Numbered from the stretch's first letter, positions 27,534 through 39,218 are shown. The stretch: 64,000 bases of DNA from Candidatus Gracilibacteria bacterium GN02-873 (GCA_003260345.1 MORC01000001.1:186001-250000); one strand, 5' to 3'. The notes: generated from the letters alone by a model not told the origin. Program-made: numbers and translations.

Positions 27534-28515
27534 AAAACTCATTTCATTTGTAGTTCCCGCGTATCGAGAGGAAAAAAACATTTCTCTTTTTTATGATGAA
27601 TTCAAAAAAATTTTTGCAAATTTGGAGAAAAAATATGATTATGAATTGATATTTGTAAATGACTGAAGTCCTGATGAAACCTGGGCGGAAATTTTGAAAA
27701 TTTGTGAAATAGATGAAAATGTGAAGGGAATTAATTTAAGTAGAAATTTTGGCCACCAAGCAGCTTTGACAGCTGGCTATACGAACGCATTGGGTGATGC
27801 AATTATTTCGATGGATGCAGATTGACAGGACCCAATTTCTTTGATTGAAAAAATGCTCCAAGAATGGGAAGATGGTTTTGAAATTGTGTACGCGCGCAGA
27901 ACCAATCGTAATGATAATTGGCTCAAAAAATATACCGCCCTTTTGTACTATCGATTGCTTGCGAATATTTCTGAAACTCAGATTCCACGAAATGTTGGAG
28001 ATTTCCGATTGATTAGCCAAAAAGTACTAAAAACTTTTTTACAACTCCCAGAAAAGGATCGCTATATTCGTGGAATTTTCGCTTGGCTTGGATATTCGTA
28101 TTCTTTTGTTGATTTTGATCGACCAGAGCGAATCCATGGACAAACAGGCTATACATGGAAAAAAATGTGGAAACTTGCGACTGATGGTATTCTCAATTTT
28201 TCGACTTTTCCACTCAAAATTGGCTTGATTCTTGGAATTATTATGATGTTTTTGTCGTTCGGATTTTTTGTGTATGTGACGATTGATTTTTTCGTTCGAG
28301 ATACGTATTACCCACTCTACAAATGGCTTACAATAGGGATGTTTGGATTTATGGGATTGCAATTTATTTTTATGTGGATTTTGGGTGAATATATCGGTCG
28401 AATTTATAATGAAACGCGAAATCGTCCTATTTTTATTATTTCTGAAAAAATAAATATTAACAAAAATCCTCATGAAAACATTTCCAAAAGTGTCGGTTTT
28501 GATGCCGAATTATAA
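27526..28515 (+). CDS. GT2 polyprenyl-phosphate sugar transferase (DPM1/ArnC type)
   Basis: The 329 residues have the GT2 domain (SFVVPAYREEKNI, ELIFVNDGSPDETW, SRNFGHQAALTAGY, SMDADGQDPISLIEKM) and two C-terminal membrane helices (LILGIIMMFLSFGFFVYVT; GMFGFMGLQFIFMWILGEYI). The glycine of VNDGS (27664-27666) and that of DADGQDP are TGA; the former is near-invariant and strong evidence for the code. Such enzymes load a sugar onto a polyprenyl phosphate for use outside the membrane by GT-C transferases, which lie a few genes downstream. Confidence 0.95.
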
Positions 28516-29281
28516 TGCCTGAAAATATATTTCTGAGGCGATACAAGGTATTTTGAATCAGACTTTTACAGATTTTGAATTTATCATTATTGATGATTGT
28601 AGTACAGATAATAGTTGGGAAATTATTCAAGAATTTGCAAAAAGAGACGAAAGAATAGTGGCCTTACGAAATGATGAAAATTTAAAAATTTGTAAAACTC
28701 TCAATAAGGGTATTGAAATAGCAAAGTGAGAATATATTGCTCGAATGGATAGTGATGATATAGCAATGGATATTTGGCTTGAAAATGTGTACCAAAAAAT
28801 CAGCCAAAATGAAAAAATTGGTGTTTGTGGGAGTAATTTTTGGATCATAGATTCAAATGGGAAAATTTTAAAAGAAAAAACATTCCCAGAAACAGAAAAA
28901 GAGGCGAAAAATGCTATTTGGCTTCGTAATCCTTTTGCTCATAATACTGTTATTTTTCGAAAAAGTTGTTATGAAGAATTTGGTTGATATGATGATAATT
29001 TTCTGTACGCAGAAGATTTGGAGCTTTGGATTCGTTATGGCCAAAAATATGAATTTTACAATATTCAAAAAAATTTGGTGAAATACAGAATATTTGGAGA
29101 AAATTCTATTTTAAAGAAACAAAAACAAATGATAAAAAATACGCTTTTGGCACGAAAAAAAGCCAAAAAACTTGGTTATAAGATGAATTTGAAGGCAAGA
29201 TTTTATTATTTTGGGACTTGGTGTATGCAATTTTTGCCACCCAAATTTGTACTTTGGTTATTTAATAAATTACAAGGATAA
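28472..29281 (+). CDS. Glycosyltransferase family 2 (copy B)
   Basis: Paralogue of the gene at 25700, 269 residues. It starts MKTFPKVSVLMPNYNAGKYI (TGA glycine) inside the end of the previous gene (44-base overlap). It has IIIDDCSTDNSW, RMDSDDIAMDIW and YAEDLELWIRYG, and the shared tail (KNTLLARKKAKKLGYKMNL, FYYFGTWCMQFLPPKFVLWL). Two further TGA glycines occur. The middle differs from copy A, so acceptor or donor choice probably differs. Confidence 0.92.
28570..28643 (+). repeat. Second copy of the 74-base identical GT2 block
   Basis: Identical to 25789-25862. The C-terminal coding parts of the two genes are also very similar but not identical. Confidence 0.85.
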
Positions 29282-30894
29282 TGATAAATACTCTCATAAT
29301 CCCATCAGCTTGAGAACCTCAAAATGCACTTTTCCCTGGAGTGTATGATTTGATGATTCCCATCAATTGAAAACCGACAATCAATTACATTTTGGAAAAT
29401 ATTTCTCAATGGCAAATAAAAAAGGTCATTATTTTACTGAATAAAAACGATAATTCTACTAGAAAATATATAAATTTTCTAAAAATTGAAAATGTAGAAA
29501 TTATTGTTGAAAATGTGGATTCTAAATCTCTTTGAGAAACTATTTCTTTTGCCAAAAAATATATTTGAGAAAATGAAACTGTGATTATTCAACTTTGAGA
29601 TACAATTCTCAATTCACAACTTGATTTTTCTCATGATTTTATTTCTGTCTCAAAGAAAAAATTATTAAATCCGGAAGATTGGACTTTTGTGAATGAAAAA
29701 TTTGAATTTTATGATAAGATGGAAAATTTTGATGAAAAAAATTTTTATTTGGTGAATGGAATTTATTTTCTGAAAAATGCTCAAATCTTTTTTGAATTAC
29801 TTGAAAAAACAAAAAATTTTTATGATACTCTAGAAAAATATTTTAAAAATAATTCTTGAATTTTATTAAATCATAATGATTGATATTATGATTTAGGGCA
29901 TTTAGATGAATATTATAAATCAAAAATAGATTTTTTGAGAGTAAGGAGTTTTAATTCTCTGGAATATGATGATTTTAGATGAATTATTACAAAAAAGAGT
30001 TCGAATAAGGAAAAACTTTGATGGGAAATAAATTGGTTTAAAAATTTACCAAGTGATTTGAAAAGTTTTACTCCAAGACTTGTTGATTATAGCGAGTGAG
30101 AGGACGTAACATATAGTCTAGAATTTTATTGATATAGTTCTCTTGCCGATATTTTCCTGTATTCAAAATATTCAGACTCTTATTTGAAAAATATTTTATC
30201 AAAACTTATTAATTATATTTCATATTTGAAATCAAGTTATAATGATAACAATTATTCAATAAAAAATTTTTATGATATTTATTTTGATAAAACTTTTGCG
30301 AGAATTTCTGATTTGTTAAAAAATCCTATCTTGAAAAGTATTTATGATTTGGATTTTTTGGAAATTAATGGGCAAAAATATAAAAATATCAAAGATATTA
30401 TTTCAGAAAAATCACTGCAAAAAATTGTAAATGAAAAACTCTATAAAACACAGGATTGTACAATTATTCACTGAGACTTATGTTTTTCAAATATTTTGTT
30501 TGATGTTTATAATGGTATTTTTAAACTCATTGATCCGAGAGGTAAATTTTGAGAATTGTGAATTTGGTGAGATATAAAGTATGATATTGCCAAATTAAGA
30601 CATAGTGTTCATTGAAAATATGAAAATATTATTTCAGATTTGTTTAATTTACATTATTCCATAGATACAAAAAAATTTGAATTTGAATATTTTAATTGAG
30701 AAATAAAAAGTATTATCAATTTTTTTGATAATGAGATACAAAAACTTGGATATGATATAAATGTTATAAAATATATAGAGGCTTTGTTGTACTTAACTAT
30801 GATTCCTCTTCATTCAGATTCTTTAAATAGGCAAATAGTTATGTATTTGACAGCAACAATTTTATTTAATGAAACAATAGAATTATGAAAATAG
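29281..30894 (+). CDS. Fusion of sugar nucleotidyltransferase-like and aminoglycoside-phosphotransferase-like kinase domains
   Basis: A 537-residue two-domain protein. The N-terminal 220 residues resemble nucleotidyltransferases (MINTLIIPSAGEPQNALFPG, MIPINGKPTINYILENI, VIIQLGDTI). The C-terminal half holds an APH/choline-kinase core: TIIHGDLCFSNILFD (catalytic loop, about residue 394-408; the glycine of HGD is TGA) and FKLIDPRGKFG (metal-binding DPRG). It probably phosphorylates and activates a small group that decorates the glycan. Many glycines are TGA and the sequence is very AT-rich. It overlaps the previous gene by one base and the next by ten. Substrate unknown. Confidence 0.8.
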
Positions 30895-31961
30895 TACTTG
30901 ACCTCGATGGAACAATTTGTTCTTTGAGAAAAGAATGACAGGATTATGTTGATGTTGTTCCAAACTTTCAGGCTGTAGAAAAAATTCAAAAACTTAAGAA
31001 ACAAGGGCATTATATTATCATTCAAACAGCACGCCATATGGAGACATGTTCTGGAAATATTGGAAAAGTAAATGCAAAAATTGCTAAAAAAACACTTGAC
31101 TGGCTTGAAAAATATAATATCCCGTATGATGAAATTTTTTTCGGGAAACCAAATGGTGATATTTATTTGGATGATAATGCTATGAGGTTTACTGGTTGGA
31201 ATGATATTCAGGATATTGAAAATTATGATGAGAAAAAAATAAATATTGTGATTCCTATGGCTTGAGCAGGAAGTCGTTTTGTAAAGGCAGGTTTTGACCT
31301 TCCGAAGCCTTTGATTGATGTTAAGGGAAAAACAATGGTAGAATGGGCTGTGTCATCATTTGACTTTTTGAAAGAATCATTTGAGATTTGTTATATTTTT
31401 GTAGTATTAAATGAACATTTGGAACAATATGGATTAGAAAAATTTTTAAAAGAAAAATATCCAAATTGTGAAATTATTGGACTTGATTCTATAACTCGTG
31501 GACAAGCGGAAACTGTATATAAAGCGAAGAATTTTATCAATAACTACAATAAATTGATTATCTATAATGCAGATACATATTCTACTTATGATATTGAAGA
31601 TTTTAAAATTCATGCCAAAAATATTGATGGAATTATTCCATGTTTTGAATCTAATGATGATCGCTATAGCTTTGCTCGTATAGATGCGTATGGCTATGTA
31701 TCAGAGGTTGCAGAAAAAAAAGCCATTTCTACCCATGCCACTAATGGATTGTATTATTTTAGAAGAGGAAATGACTTTATAGATGCTGTTGAAAAAATGA
31801 TTTTGAATAATGATCTGCATAATGGTGAGTTTTATGTTTGACCGCTTTACAATACACTGATTCAAAATGGAAAGCGCATTATTATATCACCAATCAAAGA
31901 GAGCTGGGTTTTGTGAACCCCAGAGGAATTACAATATTTTTTAGATAATTATCAATGATAG
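30885..31961 (+). CDS. Fusion of HAD-type phosphatase and sugar nucleotidyltransferase
   Basis: The 358 residues start with a small HAD phosphatase (MKIVLDLDGTICSL with the DxD nucleophile, IIIQTARHMET, FFGKPNGDIYLDDNA), followed from about residue 122 by a nucleotidyltransferase (INIVIPMAGAGSRFVKAG with TGA glycine, then DLPKPLIDVKGKTMVEWA, IIYNADTYSTYD). Both types occur as neighbours or fusions in capsule loci, where they prepare a nucleotide-activated building block. It ends CAA-TGA-TAG, that is Q-G-stop. With the preceding kinase fusion it probably forms one activation route. Confidence 0.85.
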
Positions 31962-33211
31962 ACCTCAATAAAATCAAATGAAAAATGTTGAAAGTAACAT
32001 CTTGATCTGGTAATACGATTTGAGATTTACCGATTGATTGACTTTATAATTTATCAAAATTTTATAAAGAAGAGGAGTTGGATTATGTGTATTCTAACTC
32101 TTTTAATCATACAAAATTTTATAAAATAGTTCTAAAAGAGTGGTGGTTTTATTTGAAACAATGATGAAAAATAATTCTTGATTTTCAATCAAATAAAATT
32201 CTTTCTTTTTCCGAGTTGATCAGTATTCTTAATTTATTTTTTCAGAAAAATTATTCTTTGAAATATTTTGATTTGTGAAATGAGAATATAAGAATTGAAA
32301 TCACGAAAGATATTTCAATAAGAAATGAAAATGACGTGATGGAAAATTGGACTTTTGGAATTATTACCAATTGAATGAGAGTTGAATGGATTGAAGAAGC
32401 GATTCAATCGATTTTGAAGCAAAAAATCCCAAATTTTGAAATTATTATTTGTTGAAAATTGATTGATACAAGTATTATTGAAAAATATAATTTGAAATAC
32501 ATAGAATTCACCGAAAAAGATGAAATTTGATGGATTACAAAAAAGAAAAATTTGGTTGTGGAAAATGCAAAGTATGAAAACCTTATGATTATGCATGATA
32601 AAATTATACTTGATGATAATTGGTATAATTGAATGCAAAAATATTGAAATCACTTTGAAAGCCTGTCTTGTGTTACCAAAAACTCAGAAGGGAAGCGTTA
32701 TAGTGACTGGAAAGTGGTTTTAGGAAAAGATTTATACTTTATAAAAAATAAAATTTATTCAAAAATCCGAAAAAATGTTGATCAATGAATTTATAAAGAA
32801 AGTCTTTGGTTTGATCAGTATTATTTGAATTATAATGATTGGGATGAACAATCATCGATTGTTGGACATTTTAATATTTTAAAAAAGAAAGTTGCGACAC
32901 AAGTGCGTTGGGATGAAAATTTATATTGGAATTGTGCAGAGGATGTGGCTCTATCAAGCGATATTAATGCCAATGGATTTCTGAATAAATTTAACCCATA
33001 TTCTGAAGTAACTTCTCTGAATTTTCGCCAAGCAGAACATCCAGTTATAAGTTTTGATATAGAAAAATTATGAAAATTGAAATGACAATATATTTTACGA
33101 GGAATATTTTTGATAGTAAAAATACTAAAAAAAACCTGAATTTATACTCTTTTAGAGCCATTAGTTAATAAATTAAAGAAAACAAATGTTTATCAAAAAA
33201 TTACTAAATAA
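31955..33211 (+). CDS. Methyltransferase-like / GT2-like two-domain protein
   Basis: A 418-residue product. The first 125 residues look like a shortened class I methyltransferase (VTSGSGNTIGDLPIDG, IVLKEWWFYLKQGGKIILDF with adjacent TGA-TGA for the two glycines). From about residue 130 a GT-A-like domain follows (WTFGIITNGMRVEWIEEAIQ, SILKQKIPNFEIIICGK, NLMIMHDKIILDDNWY). Residues usually needed for SAM binding are incomplete, so the first domain may be inactive. At least a dozen TGA glycines. It overlaps both neighbours by a few bases, as in a tight operon. Confidence 0.65.
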
Positions 33212-35348
33212 TAACTTCATTTATTTTATAACAAGTGTTATTATTGGAATTATTATTTTCAATTTTATTTTAGGGAATTGACATTTCCTTTTTTTGGATA
33301 CCTCAATTCCTTGGAGTAGGGAAGCTTGGAATATGTGGCTTAATGATCATATATATGCATGGAATAATTTTTTATGATGAGGATATTCCCGTGCAACGTA
33401 TTTTTCACAAGGAACCACATTTTTCATTATTAATTCCATAGTTTCTATTTTTTGAGATATAAATACATCATTTTTTGTATATTATTTATGAGTTTTTTCA
33501 TTAGGAACATTTTTTGGATATAAATTTATCAATCTATATATTGATAATAAAATTATTTCTTATTGTGCTTCATTGTTGATTTTTATAAATCCTTTCAGTA
33601 TTCAGTGGATAAATCTCTATGTTTTTTATATTGCTCTATTTTGATTAACTTTATCATTGTATTGATTTGTAAAGTATTTGAGAACTAATAAAATTATTTT
33701 CCTGCTTTTATTTGGAGTAGGATCATTATTTTTGTTTACATATCAAAGATTTATTTTTGCATTTATTTTTATATTTTTCTTTATTTTACTTTTTGAAAAT
33801 ACTGAAAACTTAAAGAAAATTTTTTCTAAGCAAAATACTTTCAAATATATCAAAATGTTTTTTGTTTTGATTTTTATAAATGGAATTTGGCTTTTTCCAA
33901 TTATTTTGAATAAAATTGATGGAGAGGTGACAATTGATGGTTATGAACATCATCTACATCATAATGAAGTATTTGAAAGACAAAATATTTATAATTGATT
34001 ATATAAGCATAGTGATTTTGTAAAATTTATAAATATAAATGATACAACAGAAAATTATGCTCATTTCTTCCAAAACTATTATGGAGATAATAATTTATTA
34101 CTATTTTTCCCATTTTTAATCTTTACGATATTAGTTTATTTTTTGATCATAAAAAAAGATAAAAAATATATTTTTATACTTTGATATTTGCTTGTAGTTT
34201 ATTTTTTACTTCTTTCATTTAAACTCTTATCTATAGATAACTATTCAGCTTTAGCAAAGTATTTTCCAGTATTAAGTGTAACTCATTTTTATTTTCAGCT
34301 TGCAATTATTCCTATTTTTGCTTTAGTTTTTGGTTATATTTTACAAGATCTATGAAATAAAAGAGCATTTATTTATCCTATATTAATTTTATATTTTGTG
34401 ACTTTAGTCTATCCCTTGGTTTTATGACAAAGTATTTATCAAAATAAAGAATATAATGAGTATAAAATTTCAAAACAATGCCATTATAATAACTTTGAAA
34501 CTTTAGTATATCCGTTTTGAATAAGATGATTCTGACATATCGTGAATGATACATTACTTTCTTATTATATATGATATAATAATTGTTTCAGACTTTTTAA
34601 TTGGAGCATTTTTCAAAATTCAACTGTTGAGTGAAAAACAGTTAGGGATAAATTATTTTATGCAAATTTTTTTGGTTTCTCACAGGAAATTTTAGAAAAA
34701 TTTAATATTGGAGAGATAATTTTATTAAATGAATCTATTTTAAAACCAGAAGATTTATCAAGATATAAAAGTGAATATCCATTTATAAAGTCATTACTTA
34801 GAATAAAATGATTTAAATTGATTGAAAATAATAAATACTTTCAAAGGTATCAAGTTTTTGATAAAAATATTCGTTGGGAATTTAATTGAAATTGAAATTT
34901 GTCAGTTTTTCCGGTTAACTATTCTCAATATTTAATAAATGTTTGAAACAATGCAAATTGAGATTTATTGTTCAAAGAGTCTTATCATAAAAAATGGAAA
35001 TTATATAAAGTTGATGATAAAATATGTAAAATAAATACTGTAAATAGTTGAGATTGATTAACTATACACGAGAATGAGGCGTTTAATTCATGATTTTTAT
35101 CAGGAATTTCAGAACTATTCTTATTTTCTGAAAATGATTTGAAAGACAGAATAAAAATAGTTTTTTGATATCTTACAAATATAAAAATTGATTGATTAGA
35201 TGGATGTTATATGTATTTTTTTAAGCCACAACTCTATTTTTATATTTGATTTTTATCAACTACTTTATCGCTTATTTTTCTAACTACTCTGATGAGTTTT
35301 CAAGAACTGAAAATTTTTTTAAAAAGAAATAATGAAAAAAATATATAA
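33186..35348 (+). CDS. Large multi-pass membrane protein, GT-C / YfhO-like
   Basis: 720 residues with about eleven to thirteen hydrophobic segments in the first 430 residues, then a soluble extracytoplasmic part and a last helix near the C-terminus (YFYIGFLSTTLSLIFLTTLM). The first outer loop has FLDTSIPWSREAWNMW, an acidic loop position like that used by GT-C transferases that take sugar from polyprenyl phosphates. About 27 glycines are TGA. I infer a GT-C type transferase acting outside the membrane. It overlaps the next gene by 17 bases. Confidence 0.7.
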
Positions 35349-36942
35349 AAATCATATCTCAGAAATTGTCCTCACGGCCGTGATTTTTGTGATTTTGGGG
35401 ATGAATTTCTGGGGTCAAGGAGGAATTTTGTTGCTTGACTATCTTTCGTCACCGCATCAGCCACTGATGTGGCACCAAAACGGGTGGTATATGTTCCCGC
35501 AGATTTTTGTAACTTTTTTGGGTTTTGAATTTGGGTCCAAATTTTTCTTCGCACTCATCCTCTTCGCATCAGCATTTCTTGGAATTTTGTTGGCTCGCCT
35601 GATTTCTGAAAAATTTTCTTTCTCAAATTCTCAAATTCTTGAAATTTTTGCGGGAATATTTTTTCTCACAAATCCCTTCGCATACGAGCGAATGATGGTA
35701 CAACCAACGATTTATCTCGGCATTATTTTGCTCTGATACGTTATTTTCTCGTTGTTTCGCTTTGATGGGTACAAAAAATATATTTTCGCTGGGATTTTTG
35801 CTGGGATTTCGATGAATCTTTTTCTTCACGCATCATTTATGATTGTGCTCATTTTTGGCTTATATATCATATTTTTTGCTCGAAAAAAATGAGATTTTAT
35901 AGGAATTTTTCTTGCAGGAATTGTCATTTTGTTGTTCAATCTCAACTGGATTTTGGCACCATTTTTCGGTATTACGAATAGTGTGAATCTTGTTTCTGCC
36001 TTTAATCCAGCCAATTTTGAGGCCTTTGCTACGCAGGCACTTGCGCCAATGAATGTTTGGCTTACCAATTTTCTATTGTATGGTTTTTGGGGCGAACGAT
36101 TTGCGAATCATTACGCAAATGTGGGATTTTTGTCGGCTTTTTGGTTTATTGCAGGATTAGTTATTTTGGCGATTTCGCTTTTTGGCTTATATAAGGCATT
36201 TCAGAAATCCAAGAAAATTGCTCTTGCAGGTGGAATTTTAGGATTTTTGGCGTTGATTTTTGGTATTGGAATTGCCTCGCCAATACTTCGAGATTTGACG
36301 CTCTGGATGGCGCAAAATATTCCGATGTGGCAATGATATCGCGAACCACAAAAATGGATTGGTGTGCTCATGCTCGTGGAGGGAATTTTTTTCACCATCG
36401 GTCTTGGTGCGATTTTCTCAAAAATGTCTCAGGATATTGTTGTGAAAATTTCTGCTATTTTTTCAGTTGGATTATTGCTCTGGACTTGGTCGCCTGGGAC
36501 GCTTTTTTCATATCAAGGCCAACTTCGTACGACGATATATCCGCAGGATTTTGAGAATCTTCGAACGAAACTTTTGAATCAGAATTTTTCTGGAAAAATT
36601 TTGGCGTTTCCGTGGCACTCGTATATGGGTTGTAGCTGGACAGGCCGTCCAACGATTGCAAATCCGATTGGCGGTCTGATGGCACCGCTTTCGGTGGTAG
36701 TTGCGGACAATATCGAAGTTGGTGAGATTTTGTATTCCAATTCTACTTCTTCTGAAAGTCAAAAAATCGAAAAATTTCTCAAATTACATGATTTTTCTCA
36801 CTTGAATGGCACGGATATTTCGCATATTTTGCTCATGAAAAATTGTGCCGATTCTCAGAATTATATTTTTTTGGAAAATGTTTCTGCCTGCCAAAAAATC
36901 ATAGATAATGAATTCCTTTCTTTTTATCAATGTCAAAAATAA
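35332..36942 (+). CDS. Multi-pass membrane glycosyltransferase-like protein (GT-C type)
   Basis: 536 residues with about ten membrane segments and an extracytoplasmic tail. The first outer loop contains GGILLLDYLSSPHQPLMW. A later loop has NIPMWQGYREPQKWIGVL, where the (F/Y)REPxK stretch is characteristic of YfhO/AftD-like GT-C proteins; its glycine is TGA. Only three TGA codons occur, far fewer than in the gene before it. It probably transfers polyprenyl-linked sugars to the growing glycan. It ends 13 bases inside the flippase gene. Confidence 0.75.
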
Positions 36943-38135
36943 AAACTGCATCATTTCTCGGATTTGTCGCTATTTTGACAGGATTATTGAATTATATCAC
37001 GCACCCGATTTTGATTCGATATCTCTCGGAAGGGGATTATGTGCAGGTGGGCGTTTATGTGAGTATTATCGCAATTCTCTCGATTCCCGCGTCTGGTTTT
37101 GGGTCACTCATGCTCGAACTTTTTCATTCCGATAAATCCGAACTTTTCACTTCCAAAAATTTTCAAAAAGAACTCTGGAAATATTCTTTTTTCTATGGGA
37201 TTTTCTCGATTTTTGGGGTACTTTTGGGAATATTTTTTCTTGATCTCCCCATTTCGATAATGACTTTTTTTGTGATTATCGCGTTGATTCTAGGGATTTT
37301 TGGTGCTTATTATTATGCGCTTTTACAGTCGCGAGAAGTTTTTTTCTTGATTGGCTGGATTTTGATTGCCGCAGCACTCGCAAGATTTTTTTCAGCGATT
37401 GGAGTGATGGCTTTTCCATATAATTGGCTTGGAATGATGGCATTTGTTTTGCCGATTTCTATTTCGCCGATTTTGTATTATTTTTTTGGAAAAAAATATA
37501 TTTCCGAGAATTCTGAAAAGAATAATTTTTACGAAAAAATCACCATCCTTTCCCAATCAAATACTTTTTTTTGGTATATGATTTTAGCAGGATTATATAT
37601 TTTGCTCCAAAATATTGATGTCATTTTTGCGAAAATGATTTTTGCGGATGCTGATGTGCTTGTATATATGTCGGTCGCTGTGATGGTAAAATTTGCGCTT
37701 GTGCTCATTGGGATTTTTGAAACGGTTTCGCTGCCAGTTCTGATGGATGCTTCAAAAAAATTTTTACACAAAAAATATATTAAAAATCTGATTTTGCTCT
37801 CGATTCTTGGATTTTTTGTATCATGCACAATTCTGTCGTATATCGGGAATTTTACCCTCAATATCATCAAGCCTGGCCTCTATGCGGATTATTTTGTCTG
37901 GGCATTTTTGTGAGTTTCGAGTGTGAGTCTTGGTTTTTTTGTGATTTTTGCAAAATTTCTCATCGCACAAAAAATTTCTTGGAAAAATATTTTGGTGCTT
38001 CCAATAATTTTGATGTTTGGTTTTTTCTGGATTCATTCTTTGATAGAATTTTCAGGATTATTTGCGTTAATCATTTTTTGTCTTTATGGTGGCGTGTTAT
38101 ACAAAATTTTTTCTTCAAAATTATTTTTAGAATAA
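36930..38135 (+). CDS. Wzx/MATE-like polysaccharide flippase
   Basis: The 401 residues form about twelve membrane helices and begin with SFLGFVAILTGLLNYITHPI and LIRYLSEGDYVQVGVYVSII, the N-terminal pattern of oligosaccharide flippases (RYLxxxDYGxxxxxxS). Such proteins move lipid-linked glycans across the membrane. One TGA glycine (FLGVSSVSLG). It closes the glycan operon and is followed directly by the promoter of the SLH genes. Confidence 0.85.
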
Positions 38136-38176
38136 AAATATTGTGTGAATATTGTGTGAATTTTTGAAAACCAAAC

Positions 38177-38259
38177 TTGACATTTTTGAAATTTTCATAT
38201 AATTTTCGTGTCTTGTATCGGTCTATCAAGATTTTTTATCTTATAAATAATTCCTTGTT
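38177..38259 (+). promoter_or_regulatory. Promoter and 5' hairpin leader of SLH gene 1
   Basis: TTGACA (38177-38182), 15 bases, TATAAT (38198-38203). The leader opens with stem TCTTG / CAAGA (38211-38231) followed by T6, shaped like a terminator, then about 28 bases to the ATG. The same hairpin precedes SLH gene 2. Confidence 0.75.
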
Positions 38260-38333
38260 ATGGTAAAAATGTCTTCTCGAGTTCTTGCACTCGGAACAGT
38301 TGCTACTGTTGCAGCACTTGCTACTGCTTCTGC
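38211..38333 (+). repeat. Leader plus signal-peptide repeat, copy 1
   Basis: 123 bases, identical by eye to 39170-39292, covering the leader hairpin, the region before the ATG and the first 24 or so codons. The mature coding parts differ. Confidence 0.85.
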
Positions 38334-39075
38334 AGCATTCGGTGCTTTCTCTTCAACTACTATCCCAGGTAAATCTTGTGGTGCTTATGGCTACCACGCA
38401 GGTTATGGTTATGGTTATGACTGTGTTGATGGTCCTGGAGCGGGTGGAGGTACTTCAACTGGTAACCCTTCAAATAACACTACAAACAACCCAATCAACA
38501 AAGATAGTGCTTTGACTCCAAATGTTTCTCACATTATTTTCCCAGGTTTTGCAAAAAAATGCGATCAAACTCTTACAAACTTGAATGATTCTCGTTTGAC
38601 GGCTTACTACAATGATCTTAAGGTTATTGATCGTTCAAATGTGAATCGTGCATTGACTCGTGCTGAATTCTTGAAGCTTGTTCTTAATGCAGCCAATGTA
38701 GATGTTTCAAATGAAGCCGATGCAAAATACGCAGATGTTCCTGCATCTCACACTTTGAACAAGTATATCGCATATGCAACTCGTATCGGTATGGTTGCTG
38801 GTCAGAACGGAAACTTCCGCCCAGATGACAAAATTACTCGTGCAGAAGCTGCAAAAGTTTTCACAAACGCTGCGGGTATTGGTGGGGCTAAAACAGTAAA
38901 CACTTTTGCTGATGTTCCTGCTACTCACTCTCTTGCTGGATACATCCAGTCTGCATACGACAATTGTCTTCTTCATGGTCAGAACGAAGGAGGAAAAACT
39001 CTTTACAAGCCAGAATTGAATATCACTCTTGCTGAAACAGGAAAAGTCCTCTACAACGTTACTCACCAGAAATAA
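38260..39075 (+). CDS. Secreted SLH-domain protein 1
   Basis: 271 residues. A signal peptide (MSSRVLALGTVATVAALATA, cleavage near residue 28-30) is followed by a Gly/Tyr-rich spacer (GYHAGYGYGYDC), a Thr/Asn-rich linker, then S-layer homology domains: RALTRAEFLKLVLNAANVDV, YADVPASHTLNKYIAYATRI and KITRAEAAKVFTNAAG, with FADVPATHSLAGYIQSAYDN. SLH domains hold proteins on the wall, usually through a pyruvylated glycan. All glycines are GGN, and codons are those of a highly expressed gene. A start at the second ATG (38269) is equally possible. Confidence 0.92.
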   Translation: MVKMSSRVLALGTVATVAALATASAAFGAFSSTTIPGKSCGAYGYHAGYGYGYDCVDGPGAGGGTSTGNPSNNTTNNPINKDSALTPNVSHIIFPGFAKKCDQTLTNLNDSRLTAYYNDLKVIDRSNVNRALTRAEFLKLVLNAANVDVSNEADAKYADVPASHTLNKYIAYATRIGMVAGQNGNFRPDDKITRAEAAKVFTNAAGIGGAKTVNTFADVPATHSLAGYIQSAYDNCLLHGQNEGGKTLYKPELNITLAETGKVLYNVTHQK

Positions 39076-39080
39076 AAAAT

Positions 39081-39101
39081 TCCCCGAAAGGGGATTTTTT
39101 T
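39081..39101 (+). terminator. Intrinsic terminator after SLH gene 1
   Basis: Stem TCCCC / GGGGA with GAAA loop and T7. Confidence 0.85.
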
Positions 39102-39134
39102 ATGCAAATATTGTGTGAATTTTTGTGAGTATTA

Positions 39135-39218
39135 TTGACTTTTTCTTGGTTTTTGTTAAAATACAAAAATCTTGTATCGGTCTATCAAGATTTTTTATCT
39201 TATAAATAATTCCTTGTT
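39135..39218 (+). promoter_or_regulatory. Promoter and 5' hairpin leader of SLH gene 2
   Basis: TTGACT (39135-39140), 16 bases, TAAAAT (39157-39162), then stem ATCTTG / CAAGAT (39169-39191) with T6. Because SLH gene 1 already has its own terminator at 39081, this hairpin is not needed to end that transcript and is more likely a leader element. Confidence 0.75.
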
